A stretch of DNA of 7,621 nucleotides from Actinobacteria bacterium UBA4719 (GTDB lineage: Bacteria > Actinomycetota > Actinomycetes > Actinomycetales > Dermatophilaceae). A program made the position numbers and the translations under genes. Where the stretch lies: positions 17,346 to 24,966 of the forward strand of contig DHJN01000029.1 of the NCBI GenBank assembly GCA_002404345.1, given 5' to 3'. Positions 1 to 5,310 of the stretch are shown in pieces. Numbering within the stretch: position 1 is the stretch's first letter; the number at the start of each line of letters is the position of its first letter. Below the pieces are notes generated by a model, which searched no databases, was not told the origin of the DNA, and saw only the letters and a list, made by a program, of their open reading frames with translations.

Positions 1-45
1 ATCTGTGTGGTCTGGTCGATCTGCGTGGTCTGGTAAATCTGTGCG
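1..45. repeat. 18-bp tandem repeat inside the tilS start
   Basis: Two units of 18 bp (1-18, ATCTGTGTGGTCTGGTCG; 19-36, ATCTGCGTGGTCTGGTAA) are followed by the first 7 bases of a third (37-43). They differ at three positions. The period is a multiple of three, so on the minus strand it encodes a repeated hexapeptide (QTTQID / QTTQI) without shifting the tilS frame. The array is cut by the window edge, so its full copy number is unknown. Confidence 0.8.
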
Positions 46-101
46 AGTGCGCGCCGCACGGCCACGCGGGTGGCCGCGGTGGCGCGATGAGGTCCGCTCA
101 C
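1..101 (-). CDS. tilS: tRNA(Ile)-lysidine synthase TilS, N-terminal fragment
   Basis: This is the first 33 codons of a gene that leaves the window on the left, read from a GTG at 101-99. The translation begins MSGPHRATAATRVAVRRALAQ, the usual opening of actinobacterial TilS (a basic amphipathic helix before the ATP-pyrophosphatase SGGxDS loop, which lies outside the window). TilS uses ATP and lysine to convert C34 of the AUA-reading tRNA-Ile to lysidine, so it is normally essential. The start lies 13 bp after the stop of the DUF2342 gene, with a weak GGCGG before it, so the two are probably co-transcribed; DUF2342-tilS is a common actinobacterial order. Odd: residues 21-33 run into a Gln/Thr-rich hexapeptide repeat (QTTQID) made by an 18-bp tandem repeat, unusual this close to the catalytic loop. 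The identification rests on about 20 residues plus context. Confidence 0.68.
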   Translation of the reverse strand, partial: MSGPHRATAATRVAVRRALAQIYQTTQIDQTTQ

Positions 102-114
102 GGGTCGCCGCCGA

Positions 115-1209
115 TCAGCCGTGGACGCGCTGGACCCAGGTCGCGGGGTTCTCGATCTCTTCGGGCAGCGGCAAGGTCTCCGGCGAGGTCCACACGGCGT
201 TGAAACCGTCGGTGCCGACCTTGTCCGTGACCGCACGGACGAACACGGCCCCGTCGCGGTACTGGCGCATCTTGGCCTCGAGCCCGAGCAACCTGCGCAG
301 GAGCTTGTCGATGCCCGTGATGTCCTCGCGCCGTTGCTGGAACTTGGAGCGGATGTGCTCGACGCTTGGCACGATTGCCGGTCCGACGTCATCCATGACC
401 ACGTCGGCGTGTCCCTCCAGCAGCGACATGATGGCCGTGACCTTGGCGATCTCGGCGCGCTGCTCACGGGTGGCGAAGATGTCGGTCAGACCGTTACCCC
501 CGCTCCGGAGGGCGTCGGGGAGGTTGTGGGCGAGCTGCCAGATCTTGTCGCCGAGCTGCTCGGGGTCCGGGGCGAGGTCCAGCGAGAGCTGACGGGCGGA
601 GTCGATGACGTGCTGGCGCAGCCATGGCACTGCCGTGAACTGCACCCGGTGGGTCTCCTCGTGCAGGCAGATCCAGAGCCGGAAATCGGCCGGGTCGACC
701 CCGAGCTCGGTCTCGGTGTGCAGCACGTTGGGCGCCACGAGCAACAGGCGGGGTGTGCCGTCGGGCGCGAGGTCGTACTGGCCCAGGATCTTGCTGGCAA
801 GGAAGGCTGTGAGAGCGCCCACCTCGGCGCCGGTGACCTTGCCACCGACCTCCATCACCAGGTTCGAACCAGGGACCGAGATCTTGCGCTTGGCCAGCAT
901 GGCTGCGATGACCGGCTCGAGCATGGACCGCAGGGAGTCGACGTTGGCATCGATCCAGCCCGGACGATCCACGATCAGGACAGCGCTGCCGTCCGCGGGT
1001 GAGTGCATCCGGGCCGTCTCGGCGACCGGTCCACGGGATCGTTCTGCTGCCCGGCGCAGGGAAGTGACGACCTCGGCGGCCTCGCCGGGGGTGACCTGGG
1101 GACCAGCCTGGACCAGGCGCCGCCCGGTGGCCTTGGCGAACCCCCAGTCGACATAACCGCTGTTGTCAGTCTTGCTCGATGGCTGCGAGGCCGTTTCCGT
1201 TGACGTCAT
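115..1209 (-). CDS. DUF2342 family zincin-like metalloprotease (putative hydrolase)
   Basis: A 364-residue protein, full length for the actinobacterial DUF2342 / zincin_2 family. The zinc-protease signature HEETH is at residues 183-187 (H183, E184, H187), preceded by hydrophobic RLWICL. A likely third ligand is E265 in LLEGHAD (263-269), the usual C-terminal glutamate of zincins. The N-terminus has the family's GYVDWGFAKATGRRL block (18-32) and the GWIDANV block (84-90). There is no signal peptide or membrane segment, so it should be cytosolic. Substrate and role are not established for the family; the older link to coenzyme F420 genes is only an association. Its position between ppa and tilS is conserved in actinobacteria. 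The ATG at 1209-1207 has only a distant GGAG about 14 nt upstream. In Streptomyces and mycobacteria a dacB gene (D-Ala-D-Ala carboxypeptidase) normally precedes it; here dacB is absent. Confidence 0.9.
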   Translation of the reverse strand: MTSTETASQPSSKTDNSGYVDWGFAKATGRRLVQAGPQVTPGEAAEVVTSLRRAAERSRGPVAETARMHSPADGSAVLIVDRPGWIDANVDSLRSMLEPVIAAMLAKRKISVPGSNLVMEVGGKVTGAEVGALTAFLASKILGQYDLAPDGTPRLLLVAPNVLHTETELGVDPADFRLWICLHEETHRVQFTAVPWLRQHVIDSARQLSLDLAPDPEQLGDKIWQLAHNLPDALRSGGNGLTDIFATREQRAEIAKVTAIMSLLEGHADVVMDDVGPAIVPSVEHIRSKFQQRREDITGIDKLLRRLLGLEAKMRQYRDGAVFVRAVTDKVGTDGFNAVWTSPETLPLPEEIENPATWVQRVHG

Positions 1210-1325
1210 GATGCCCAGTATTCTCCAAGCCGAGTATCGGCGTTCAACCCGCCTGTTCCTGAACGGGACGGGATACGGGACACTAACGGACGAACCTCAG
1301 CCAATCGCGATCGAAGGGCACAGCC
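1210..1325. promoter_or_regulatory. Divergent intergenic region between DUF2342 and ppa
   Basis: A 116-bp gap between two divergent start codons that should hold both promoters. Visible structure: an exact 6-bp inverted repeat CGTTCA (1241-1246) / TGAACG (1260-1265) with a 13-bp spacer, and repeated ACGGGA elements at about 1263-1279. A candidate minus-strand -10, GATACT, is the reverse complement of AGTATC at 1233-1238. No clear TTGACA-type -35 is seen for either gene. The ppa ribosome-binding site GAAGGG (1313-1318) lies 7 nt before its GTG start. Confidence 0.45.
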
Positions 1326-1841
1326 GTGGAGTACGACATCACGATCGAGATCCCCAAGGGACACCGCAACAAGTACGAGGTGGACCACGCGACGGGTCGC
1401 ATCCGCCTCGACCGGTTGCTGTTCACCTCCACGCGCTACCCGGCCGACTACGGTTACGTCGAGGACACCCTCGGCGAGGACGGCGACCCGCTGGACGTGC
1501 TCGTCCTGCTCGAGGAGCCGACGTTCCCCGGGTGCCTGGTGGGCGCGCGGCCTATCGGTCTTTTCCACATGACCGATGAGGCCGGCGGCGACGACAAGAT
1601 CCTGATGGTGCCGGCGCGCGACCCCCGGGTTGCCCACATCACCGAGCTGGAGCACGTCAGCGAGTTCGACCGCCTCGAGATCCAGCACTTCTTCGAGACC
1701 TACAAGGACCTCGAGCCGGGCAAGTCGGTCGAAGGCGCCCACTGGGGTGGGCGCCTCGAGGCCGAGAGGGTCATCCAGGAGGCCATCGCACGTGCCACCG
1801 AAGCGGGCATGACCACGGCCCGGTGGAGCGGGCCCCACTAA
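1326..1841 (+). CDS. ppa: Inorganic pyrophosphatase, family I (soluble)
   Basis: A 171-residue cytosolic enzyme that hydrolyses PPi to two phosphates, pulling nucleic-acid, aminoacyl-tRNA and cofactor synthesis forward. The length is typical of actinobacterial family I PPases. The signature DGDPLDV is at 52-58, with metal-binding Asp at 52, 54 or 57. [13 protein letters not shown] (8-20) carries the substrate-binding lysines, R30 follows, and [13 protein letters not shown] (38-50) carries the active-site tyrosines. GGDDK (87-91) and [13 protein letters not shown] [10 protein letters not shown] (124-133) complete the site. The start is GTG, chosen because [11 protein letters not shown] begins directly after it and GAAGGG is 7 nt upstream. 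Compared from memory with the M. tuberculosis enzyme, H21 is kept but the second active-site histidine (H86) is alanine. The gene is divergent from DUF2342 and convergent with the MFS gene. Confidence 0.97.
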   Translation: MEYDITIEIPKGHRNKYEVDHATGRIRLDRLLFTSTRYPADYGYVEDTLGEDGDPLDVLVLLEEPTFPGCLVGARPIGLFHMTDEAGGDDKILMVPARDPRVAHITELEHVSEFDRLEIQHFFETYKDLEPGKSVEGAHWGGRLEAERVIQEAIARATEAGMTTARWSGPH

Positions 1842-1852
1842 ACGCCGGCGTT
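1841..1852. repeat. Perfect 12-bp palindrome between convergent stop codons
   Basis: AACGCCGGCGTT is self-complementary over 12 bp. It starts on the last base of the ppa TAA stop and ends on the first base of the MFS stop (TCA on the plus strand). Only 10 bp separate the two reading frames, so any shared terminator must sit here. The palindrome allows just a 4-bp stem with a CCGG loop and has no T-run on either side, so it is weak as an intrinsic terminator. Confidence 0.5.
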
Positions 1853-3225
1853 CAGCCGACAGGAGCGCGCGGGCGCATGGCGGCATACACGTCGGGCTGG
1901 TGACGTCGCAGCGCGGCGCGGGCCTTGCGCCGGAAACGCAGGATCTGGACCAGACCGATCACCCAGCCGATGTACTGCACCGACATGGCCACCCGGAACG
2001 AGTCCACCGTGTAGGTCGAAGGGCCACCCGGCGCCACCTTGTCCAGGACGATGCCGATCAGGGCGACCGTGCCCAGGGACGCGACGAAACCGCCGACGTT
2101 GACGATCCCGGTGGCGCTGCCGAGGCGGGTGGGCGGGTTGAAGGTCCGGGCCAGGTCGAACCCGACCATCGAGCCCGGGCCACCGACCGCAAGCACCATC
2201 ACCAGGACGACCAGCAGCCACAGAGGCGCCCGTCCGGGCCAGAGGAGCACGACTGCCCAGATCGCCATGATCGCAGCGACGATCCACAGGATCAGGGTGG
2301 ACCGGGAGTACGGCCAACGAGTGACGAACCCGCCGATCAGCGGGCTGGTGACAATGGTGGTGACCGTCATGACGATGAGCAGGCCACTGGCCGCGGCCGG
2401 GGTCAGTCCCTGACCTGAGACCAGAAAGGGGAACCCCCACAGGAGCGCGAAGACGGTGGCGCCGAACTGAGCAGAGAAGTGGGACCAGAGTCCGAGCCGG
2501 GTCCCGGGCTCGGCCCAGGCCAGCTTCAGCGCACGGCCGACCGCCCGCATCTTGAGCTCGTCCCGATGGTGGTCCTGGTAGGGCGAGTCCCGTACCACGA
2601 CGATCAGCACGATGCCCAGCAGGACGCCGACACCTGCCGCGGCGGCAAACGACCGGGTCCAGCCCACGCTGTGCAGCGCCGCGGACAGGGGCGCCGTGGC
2701 GGCGACCGCGCCGACCTGCCCAAGCACGCCGGTCATCTGGGTGACCATGGCGGTCCGAGCCGGGGGAAACCACAGCGCAACCAGGCGGATGAGGCTGATG
2801 AAGATCATCGCGTCACCCATGCCGACGAAGACCCGGGCCGCTACCCCAGCGCCGAACGTGCTGGCGAAGGCGAAGGCGAGCTGCCCGCCTGTCATCAGCA
2901 ACACCCCGGTGACCAGCAGCTTCTTCGAGCCGACCCGATCCAGGATGGCGCCCACCGGGATCTGCATGGCCGCGTAGACGAACAGCTGCACCATGGTGAA
3001 CGTCGCGAGCTGTGCGGAGCTGATGTGGAAACGCTCTGCCGCGACGAGGCCGGCCACACCCAACGAGGTGCGGTGGAAGACCGCAAGGATGTAGATGGAG
3101 ATGGCGGCCGACCACACCATCCAGGCTCGCCGGCCGCCCAGGCGGTAGCGCAACGTGGGGTCGGTGGGGGCCGGTTCTAAGTGGTGAGGCATGTGGTGTT
3201 GAGGCATGTGCTGTGGCGGCGTCAT
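1852..3225 (-). CDS. Major facilitator superfamily transporter
   Basis: A 457-residue integral membrane protein with the MFS layout of twelve predicted helices in two halves. The first runs at about residues 35-55 after the basic RLGGRRAW. The cytoplasmic loop between helices 2 and 3 carries motif A as DRVGSKK (96-102), and a charged central loop lies at about 212-240 (DSPYQDHHRDELK...). The C-terminal tail is basic (RFRRKARAALRR, 430-441) and cytoplasmic. Arg/Asp positions within helices (R131, D138, R147) point to a solute:proton symporter or antiporter, but the substrate cannot be read from sequence. The N-terminus is unusual: MTPPQHMPQHHMPHH, rich in His and Met, before the first helix. 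Its ATG shares ATGA with the stop of the upstream GntR gene, so translation is probably coupled and expression controlled by that regulator. Later Met codons at residues 7 and 12 are possible starts. Confidence 0.93.
   Translation of the reverse strand: MTPPQHMPQHHMPHHLEPAPTDPTLRYRLGGRRAWMVWSAAISIYILAVFHRTSLGVAGLVAAERFHISSAQLATFTMVQLFVYAAMQIPVGAILDRVGSKKLLVTGVLLMTGGQLAFAFASTFGAGVAARVFVGMGDAMIFISLIRLVALWFPPARTAMVTQMTGVLGQVGAVAATAPLSAALHSVGWTRSFAAAAGVGVLLGIVLIVVVRDSPYQDHHRDELKMRAVGRALKLAWAEPGTRLGLWSHFSAQFGATVFALLWGFPFLVSGQGLTPAAASGLLIVMTVTTIVTSPLIGGFVTRWPYSRSTLILWIVAAIMAIWAVVLLWPGRAPLWLLVVLVMVLAVGGPGSMVGFDLARTFNPPTRLGSATGIVNVGGFVASLGTVALIGIVLDKVAPGGPSTYTVDSFRVAMSVQYIGWVIGLVQILRFRRKARAALRRHQPDVYAAMRPRAPVG
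3185..3210. repeat. 15-bp-period repeat encoding the His/Met-rich MFS N-terminus
   Basis: The 11-mer TGAGGCATGTG occurs at 3185-3195 and again at 3200-3210, a 15-bp period. On the coding (minus) strand this gives the repeated HMPQH / HMPHH pentapeptide at residues 6-15 of the transporter. The period is a multiple of three, consistent with in-frame duplication. Confidence 0.7.
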
Positions 3226-3869
3226 CGGACGCTGCCCGCCTGCTCGTGCGCCGTCTTCAGATGGTCGCGGGTGGCCGCCAGGAAGTCGGCCTTGGTTCCG
3301 CCGGCCAGCAGCGCGACCATGTGCCGGTGCGCCGCGATGGCCCCGTCCATCCGCGAGTCAGAGACCCGCATGAGGACGTGCGAGATGCACAGCTGCCGCT
3401 CACGCAGAGAGTGGTACTGCCGGGTCAGGATGTCATTGCCGGCCGCCGACACGATGCGCTCGTGGAAGGTGCGGTCGGCAGCGACGAAGTCCTCGAGAGC
3501 ACCGGCCCTGCGGGCGGTTCGCATCACGGCGAGCAGCCCACCGAGGTCGTCCAGAATCTCCTTGCGGTGTGGCCACATGCGACTCGCGGCCCACTCCTCG
3601 ATGACCGCGCGGGCCTCGACGATGTCCCTGGCATCCTGGGCCGAGACCGGAACGACCAAGGCGCCCTTCTTGGGATAGAGCCTGACCAGACCCTCGACCT
3701 CGAGACGTAGCAATGCCTCACGGACAGGGGTGCGGGAGATGCCGACCGCTTCGGCCACCTCGCCCTCGGTGAAGAACTGACCCCCTGGGTGGGTCCCATC
3801 CAGGATCCCGCCCTTGACATGCGCGTAGGCGCGGTCGGCGGCGGACGGCATACCGGCTGTTGTTTCCAT
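3222..3869 (-). CDS. GntR family transcriptional regulator, FadR/FCD subfamily
   Basis: A 215-residue DNA-binding regulator. The N-terminal winged helix-turn-helix covers about 11-75, with the recognition region TEGEVAEAVGISRTPVREAL (34-53) and the wing GLVRLYPKKGALVVPVS (60-76), both textbook GntR. The C-terminal all-helical FCD ligand domain covers about 80-210. Its metal/ligand residues fit D132 and H136 (DRTFH), H181 (AAHRH) and H203 (RDHL). FCD proteins usually sense small carboxylates or sugar acids, but the effector here is unknown. The stop overlaps the ATG of the MFS gene, so the transporter is the likely target and may carry the effector. The start is 7 bp after the stop of the SufR-like gene and has no recognisable Shine-Dalgarno; M7 is an alternative start. 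The lack of an SD suggests either reinitiation from the upstream gene or a leaderless transcript. Confidence 0.94.
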   Translation of the reverse strand: METTAGMPSAADRAYAHVKGGILDGTHPGGQFFTEGEVAEAVGISRTPVREALLRLEVEGLVRLYPKKGALVVPVSAQDARDIVEARAVIEEWAASRMWPHRKEILDDLGGLLAVMRTARRAGALEDFVAADRTFHERIVSAAGNDILTRQYHSLRERQLCISHVLMRVSDSRMDGAIAAHRHMVALLAGGTKADFLAATRDHLKTAHEQAGSVR

Positions 3870-3876
3870 GATGTAT

Positions 3877-4596
3877 CTATCTTAGCTGCCGCAGGGAAAG
3901 CCGGACACAACAGCGCGAAGGCAACGGGTCGAGGCAGGCATGCACCCCCCGTGTGCCGAGACCGTCCAGGACACCCTCGAGCAGATGCAGGTTCATCCCG
4001 CAGACCAGCTCGGTCTGCTCCTGGGCCATGACATGGAACGGGCAGTTGTGCAGGACGATGTCGTCGCCCTCGACCTGCGGCTCGTAGCCATGGTCCTCCA
4101 GCAGAACCATCAGGACTCCGGTGTCGTTCTCGCCGGACCGCTGGCTCGCCAGGGCCCGACCCAGGTCACCTGCTCGCCGGGCAAGCACTTCGCGGGGAGG
4201 CTCACCTGACTCCTGAGCCTCGGCAAAGGCGCCGGCCAGGAGGGTTCCGGCGAGGTCGTAGTGACGCGACGGCAACGAGACCGACACCTCGCGGGTGGAG
4301 CGCTGGTAGAGCTTGGCCGGCCGGCCCGCGCCCGGACCACTGCGCCCGCTGCGACGCCCGAACGAGACGCCAAGCAGGCCCTGTTCGGCCAGGCGGTCGA
4401 GATGGAAGGCCGCGGTCCGCCGCGGAACGCCGAGCGCGTCGGCCACGTCATCACGACTGACCGGGACCGCGTGAGCACGCAGATGGTCGTAGATGCGCCG
4501 ACGGGTCGGCTCATCCAGACTCGCCACCGCCGCCACGTTCGCGGCGGAGTCGCCAGAGGCCCGATCCATTCCTGGCCCGATGACTTCCACCTTCAT
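3877..4596 (-). CDS. COG2345 (SufR-like, ArsR/DeoR-type) winged-helix regulator with C-terminal cysteine cluster
   Basis: A 239-residue regulator. The N-terminal winged helix covers about 23-100: ASLDEPTRRRIYDHLR, then SRDDVADALGVPRRTAAFHLDRLAEQGLL (47-75), then a basic Gly/Arg wing ending GRPAKLYQRS (91-100). The C-terminal sensory domain has HNCPFHVMAQEQTELVCGMN (183-202) and LDPLPSRCCVRL (222-233). Cysteines 185, 199 and 229 match the three-cysteine arrangement of SufR, which holds a [4Fe-4S] cluster and represses when loaded; C221 and C230 are additional. From this I infer a cluster-dependent sensor of iron, redox state or NO, not proven here. It is divergent from folE across 72 bp with an inverted repeat on its own 5' edge, so it probably represses both sides. 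It is not next to suf genes, so I do not call it sufR. Start choice is uncertain: neither ATG 4596 nor the Met at residue 10 has a good Shine-Dalgarno. Confidence 0.88.
   Translation of the reverse strand: MKVEVIGPGMDRASGDSAANVAAVASLDEPTRRRIYDHLRAHAVPVSRDDVADALGVPRRTAAFHLDRLAEQGLLGVSFGRRSGRSGPGAGRPAKLYQRSTREVSVSLPSRHYDLAGTLLAGAFAEAQESGEPPREVLARRAGDLGRALASQRSGENDTGVLMVLLEDHGYEPQVEGDDIVLHNCPFHVMAQEQTELVCGMNLHLLEGVLDGLGTRGVHACLDPLPSRCCVRLSLRQLR
3879..3884 (-). promoter_or_regulatory. Possible -10 box for a leaderless GntR-MFS transcript
   Basis: On the minus strand TAAGAT (TANNNT type) lies 9 nt before the GntR ATG, at the 3' end of the SufR-like coding region. That distance would place transcription start at or next to the ATG, an arrangement common in actinobacteria, and the missing Shine-Dalgarno agrees. 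No matching -35 was identified, and a chance match is quite possible. Confidence 0.3.
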
Positions 4597-4599
4597 CCC

Positions 4600-4617
4600 G
4601 ATTCGTATTGACGAATC
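4600..4617. promoter_or_regulatory. Perfect inverted repeat, probable operator of the SufR-like regulator
   Basis: GATTCGT (4600-4606), spacer ATTG (4607-4610), ACGAATC (4611-4617): every base of the 7-bp arms pairs. The site lies in the divergent gap, covers the likely -35 of the folE promoter (4608-4613) and ends 3 bp before the regulator's start codon. That geometry fits simultaneous repression of folE and autoregulation. It differs from the published cyanobacterial SufR operator (CAAC-N6-GTTG). I saw no second copy in this window. Confidence 0.7.
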
Positions 4618-4637
4618 TCCACTCTACCTTCTACTGT
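4608..4637 (+). promoter_or_regulatory. Candidate sigma-70-type promoter of the folE operon
   Basis: The -35 TTGACG (4608-4613, five of six consensus) and the -10 TACTGT (4632-4637, TANNNT type) are 18 bp apart and 31 bp before the folE ATG. The -35 lies wholly within the inverted repeat, so a protein bound there would block polymerase. An alternative -10 is TAACGT (4642-4647), but its spacing to TTGACG is too long. Confidence 0.55.
4621..4626 (-). promoter_or_regulatory. Candidate -10 box of the SufR-like regulator gene
   Basis: On the minus strand TAGAGT (TANNNT type) would start transcription near 4614, giving a leader of only about 18 nt made mostly of the inverted repeat. No convincing -35 is visible. 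The arrangement would place the operator over the start site of the regulator's own transcript. Confidence 0.3.
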
Positions 4638-4654
4638 CCACTAACGTCGTTTTT

Positions 4655-4662
4655 AGAAGGGA
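4655..4662 (+). promoter_or_regulatory. Ribosome-binding site of folE
   Basis: AGAAGGGA lies 6-7 nt before the ATG at 4669 and is the strongest Shine-Dalgarno in the window. It fixes the folE start and suggests efficient translation once the promoter is open. Confidence 0.75.
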
Positions 4663-4668
4663 CCAGGT

Positions 4669-5310
4669 ATGAGCATTGCCAAACTCGAGCACGAGATCTC
4701 TGGGTCGCACAGCAGGCATGACGACCGTCGGCGCCTGCGTGTCGTCCATCACCGCGAACGGGTGAACCTGCCGGCGGCCGAACGTGCCGTGCGCGACCTA
4801 CTCCTCGCCCTGGGCCGCGACCCCAGCTCACCGCACCTGGCCGACACCCCCCGCCGGGTCGCCATGTCGTTCACCGAGATGCTGACGCCGCGCGAGTTCG
4901 ACCTCACGACCTTCCCGAACGACGAGCACTACGACGAGCTGGTGCTGGCCAAGAGCATCCCGGTGCAGTCGCTGTGCGAGCACCACATGCTGCCGTTCAC
5001 CGGTGTCGCCCACGTCGGCTACCTGCCCGGCGAGCGCATTCTCGGCCTGTCCAAGCTGGCCCGCGTCGTCGAGCTGTTCGCCCGCGACCTCCAGGTCCAG
5101 GAGCGGTTGACCGTCCAGGTTGCCGGCTGGCTGCAGGAACATCTGGCCCCCAAGGGAGTCGGTGTGGTAATCGAGGCGGAGCACATGTGCATGTCCCTGC
5201 GTGGGGTTCAGGCCAGGGGCTCCAGGACGATCACCTCCTCCGTGCACGGTCTGCTACGCGAGGACGCACGCTCGCGCCAGGAGTTCTTCACCCTCACCAG
5301 GGGGATCTGA
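4669..5310 (+). CDS. folE: GTP cyclohydrolase I (FolE type), possibly a second specialised copy
   Basis: A 213-residue cytosolic enzyme that opens the imidazole ring of GTP to give 7,8-dihydroneopterin triphosphate and formate, first step to tetrahydrofolate and other pterins. The catalytic set is complete. Zinc ligands are C103 and H106 in SLCEHHMLPF and C174 in EAEHMCMSLRG. H105 and H172 are catalytic, and R179 and R186 (GSRTITS) sit at the GTP triphosphate site. GLSKLARVVELFARDLQVQERLT (126-148) is the family core with slight divergence (VVELFARDL for the more usual VVDVYAKRP-like stretch). The N-terminal 30 residues are basic and His-rich (HSRHDDRRRLRVVHHRER). It is the first gene of an operon with a ferredoxin-reductase-like gene (TGATG overlap) and is divergent from a SufR-like regulator. 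It is not beside folP, folB or folK, and in many actinobacteria the main folE lies near ftsH, so a regulated paralogue is likely. That cannot be confirmed in this window. Confidence 0.95.
   Translation: MSIAKLEHEISGSHSRHDDRRRLRVVHHRERVNLPAAERAVRDLLLALGRDPSSPHLADTPRRVAMSFTEMLTPREFDLTTFPNDEHYDELVLAKSIPVQSLCEHHMLPFTGVAHVGYLPGERILGLSKLARVVELFARDLQVQERLTVQVAGWLQEHLAPKGVGVVIEAEHMCMSLRGVQARGSRTITSSVHGLLREDARSRQEFFTLTRGI

Noticed and set aside
121..1002. Long plus-strand open frame opposite the DUF2342 gene (also smaller ones at 605-1156 and 1003-1203)
   Set aside because: Composition is the low-information Gly/Val/Asp/Arg mix expected from the antisense of a high-GC gene. The minus-strand frame carries clear HEETH family motifs.
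1206..1886. Minus-strand open frame covering ppa
   Set aside because: It is the antisense of a certain pyrophosphatase gene and shows no recognisable domain.
1838..2773. 311-codon alternative minus-strand frame inside the MFS gene, plus plus-strand frames at 1900-2418 and 2479-3180
   Set aside because: Arg/Pro/Gly-rich or His/Asp-rich shadow translations; the overlapping MFS frame has proper membrane helices and motif A.
3867..3884. GATGTATCTATC near the GntR start as a GntR operator
   Set aside because: The half-sites do not form a convincing palindrome or match a FadR-type site; too weak to list.
3877..4596. Naming the regulator sufR
   Set aside because: It has the cysteine pattern, but no suf genes are nearby and the dyad differs from known SufR sites, so only the wider COG2345/SufR-like label is justified.
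4974..5309. Upstream extension of the reductase frame to 4974
   Set aside because: This would overlap most of folE in another frame and reads as Arg/Pro-rich shadow. The FAD-binding loop starts right after the ATG at 5310.
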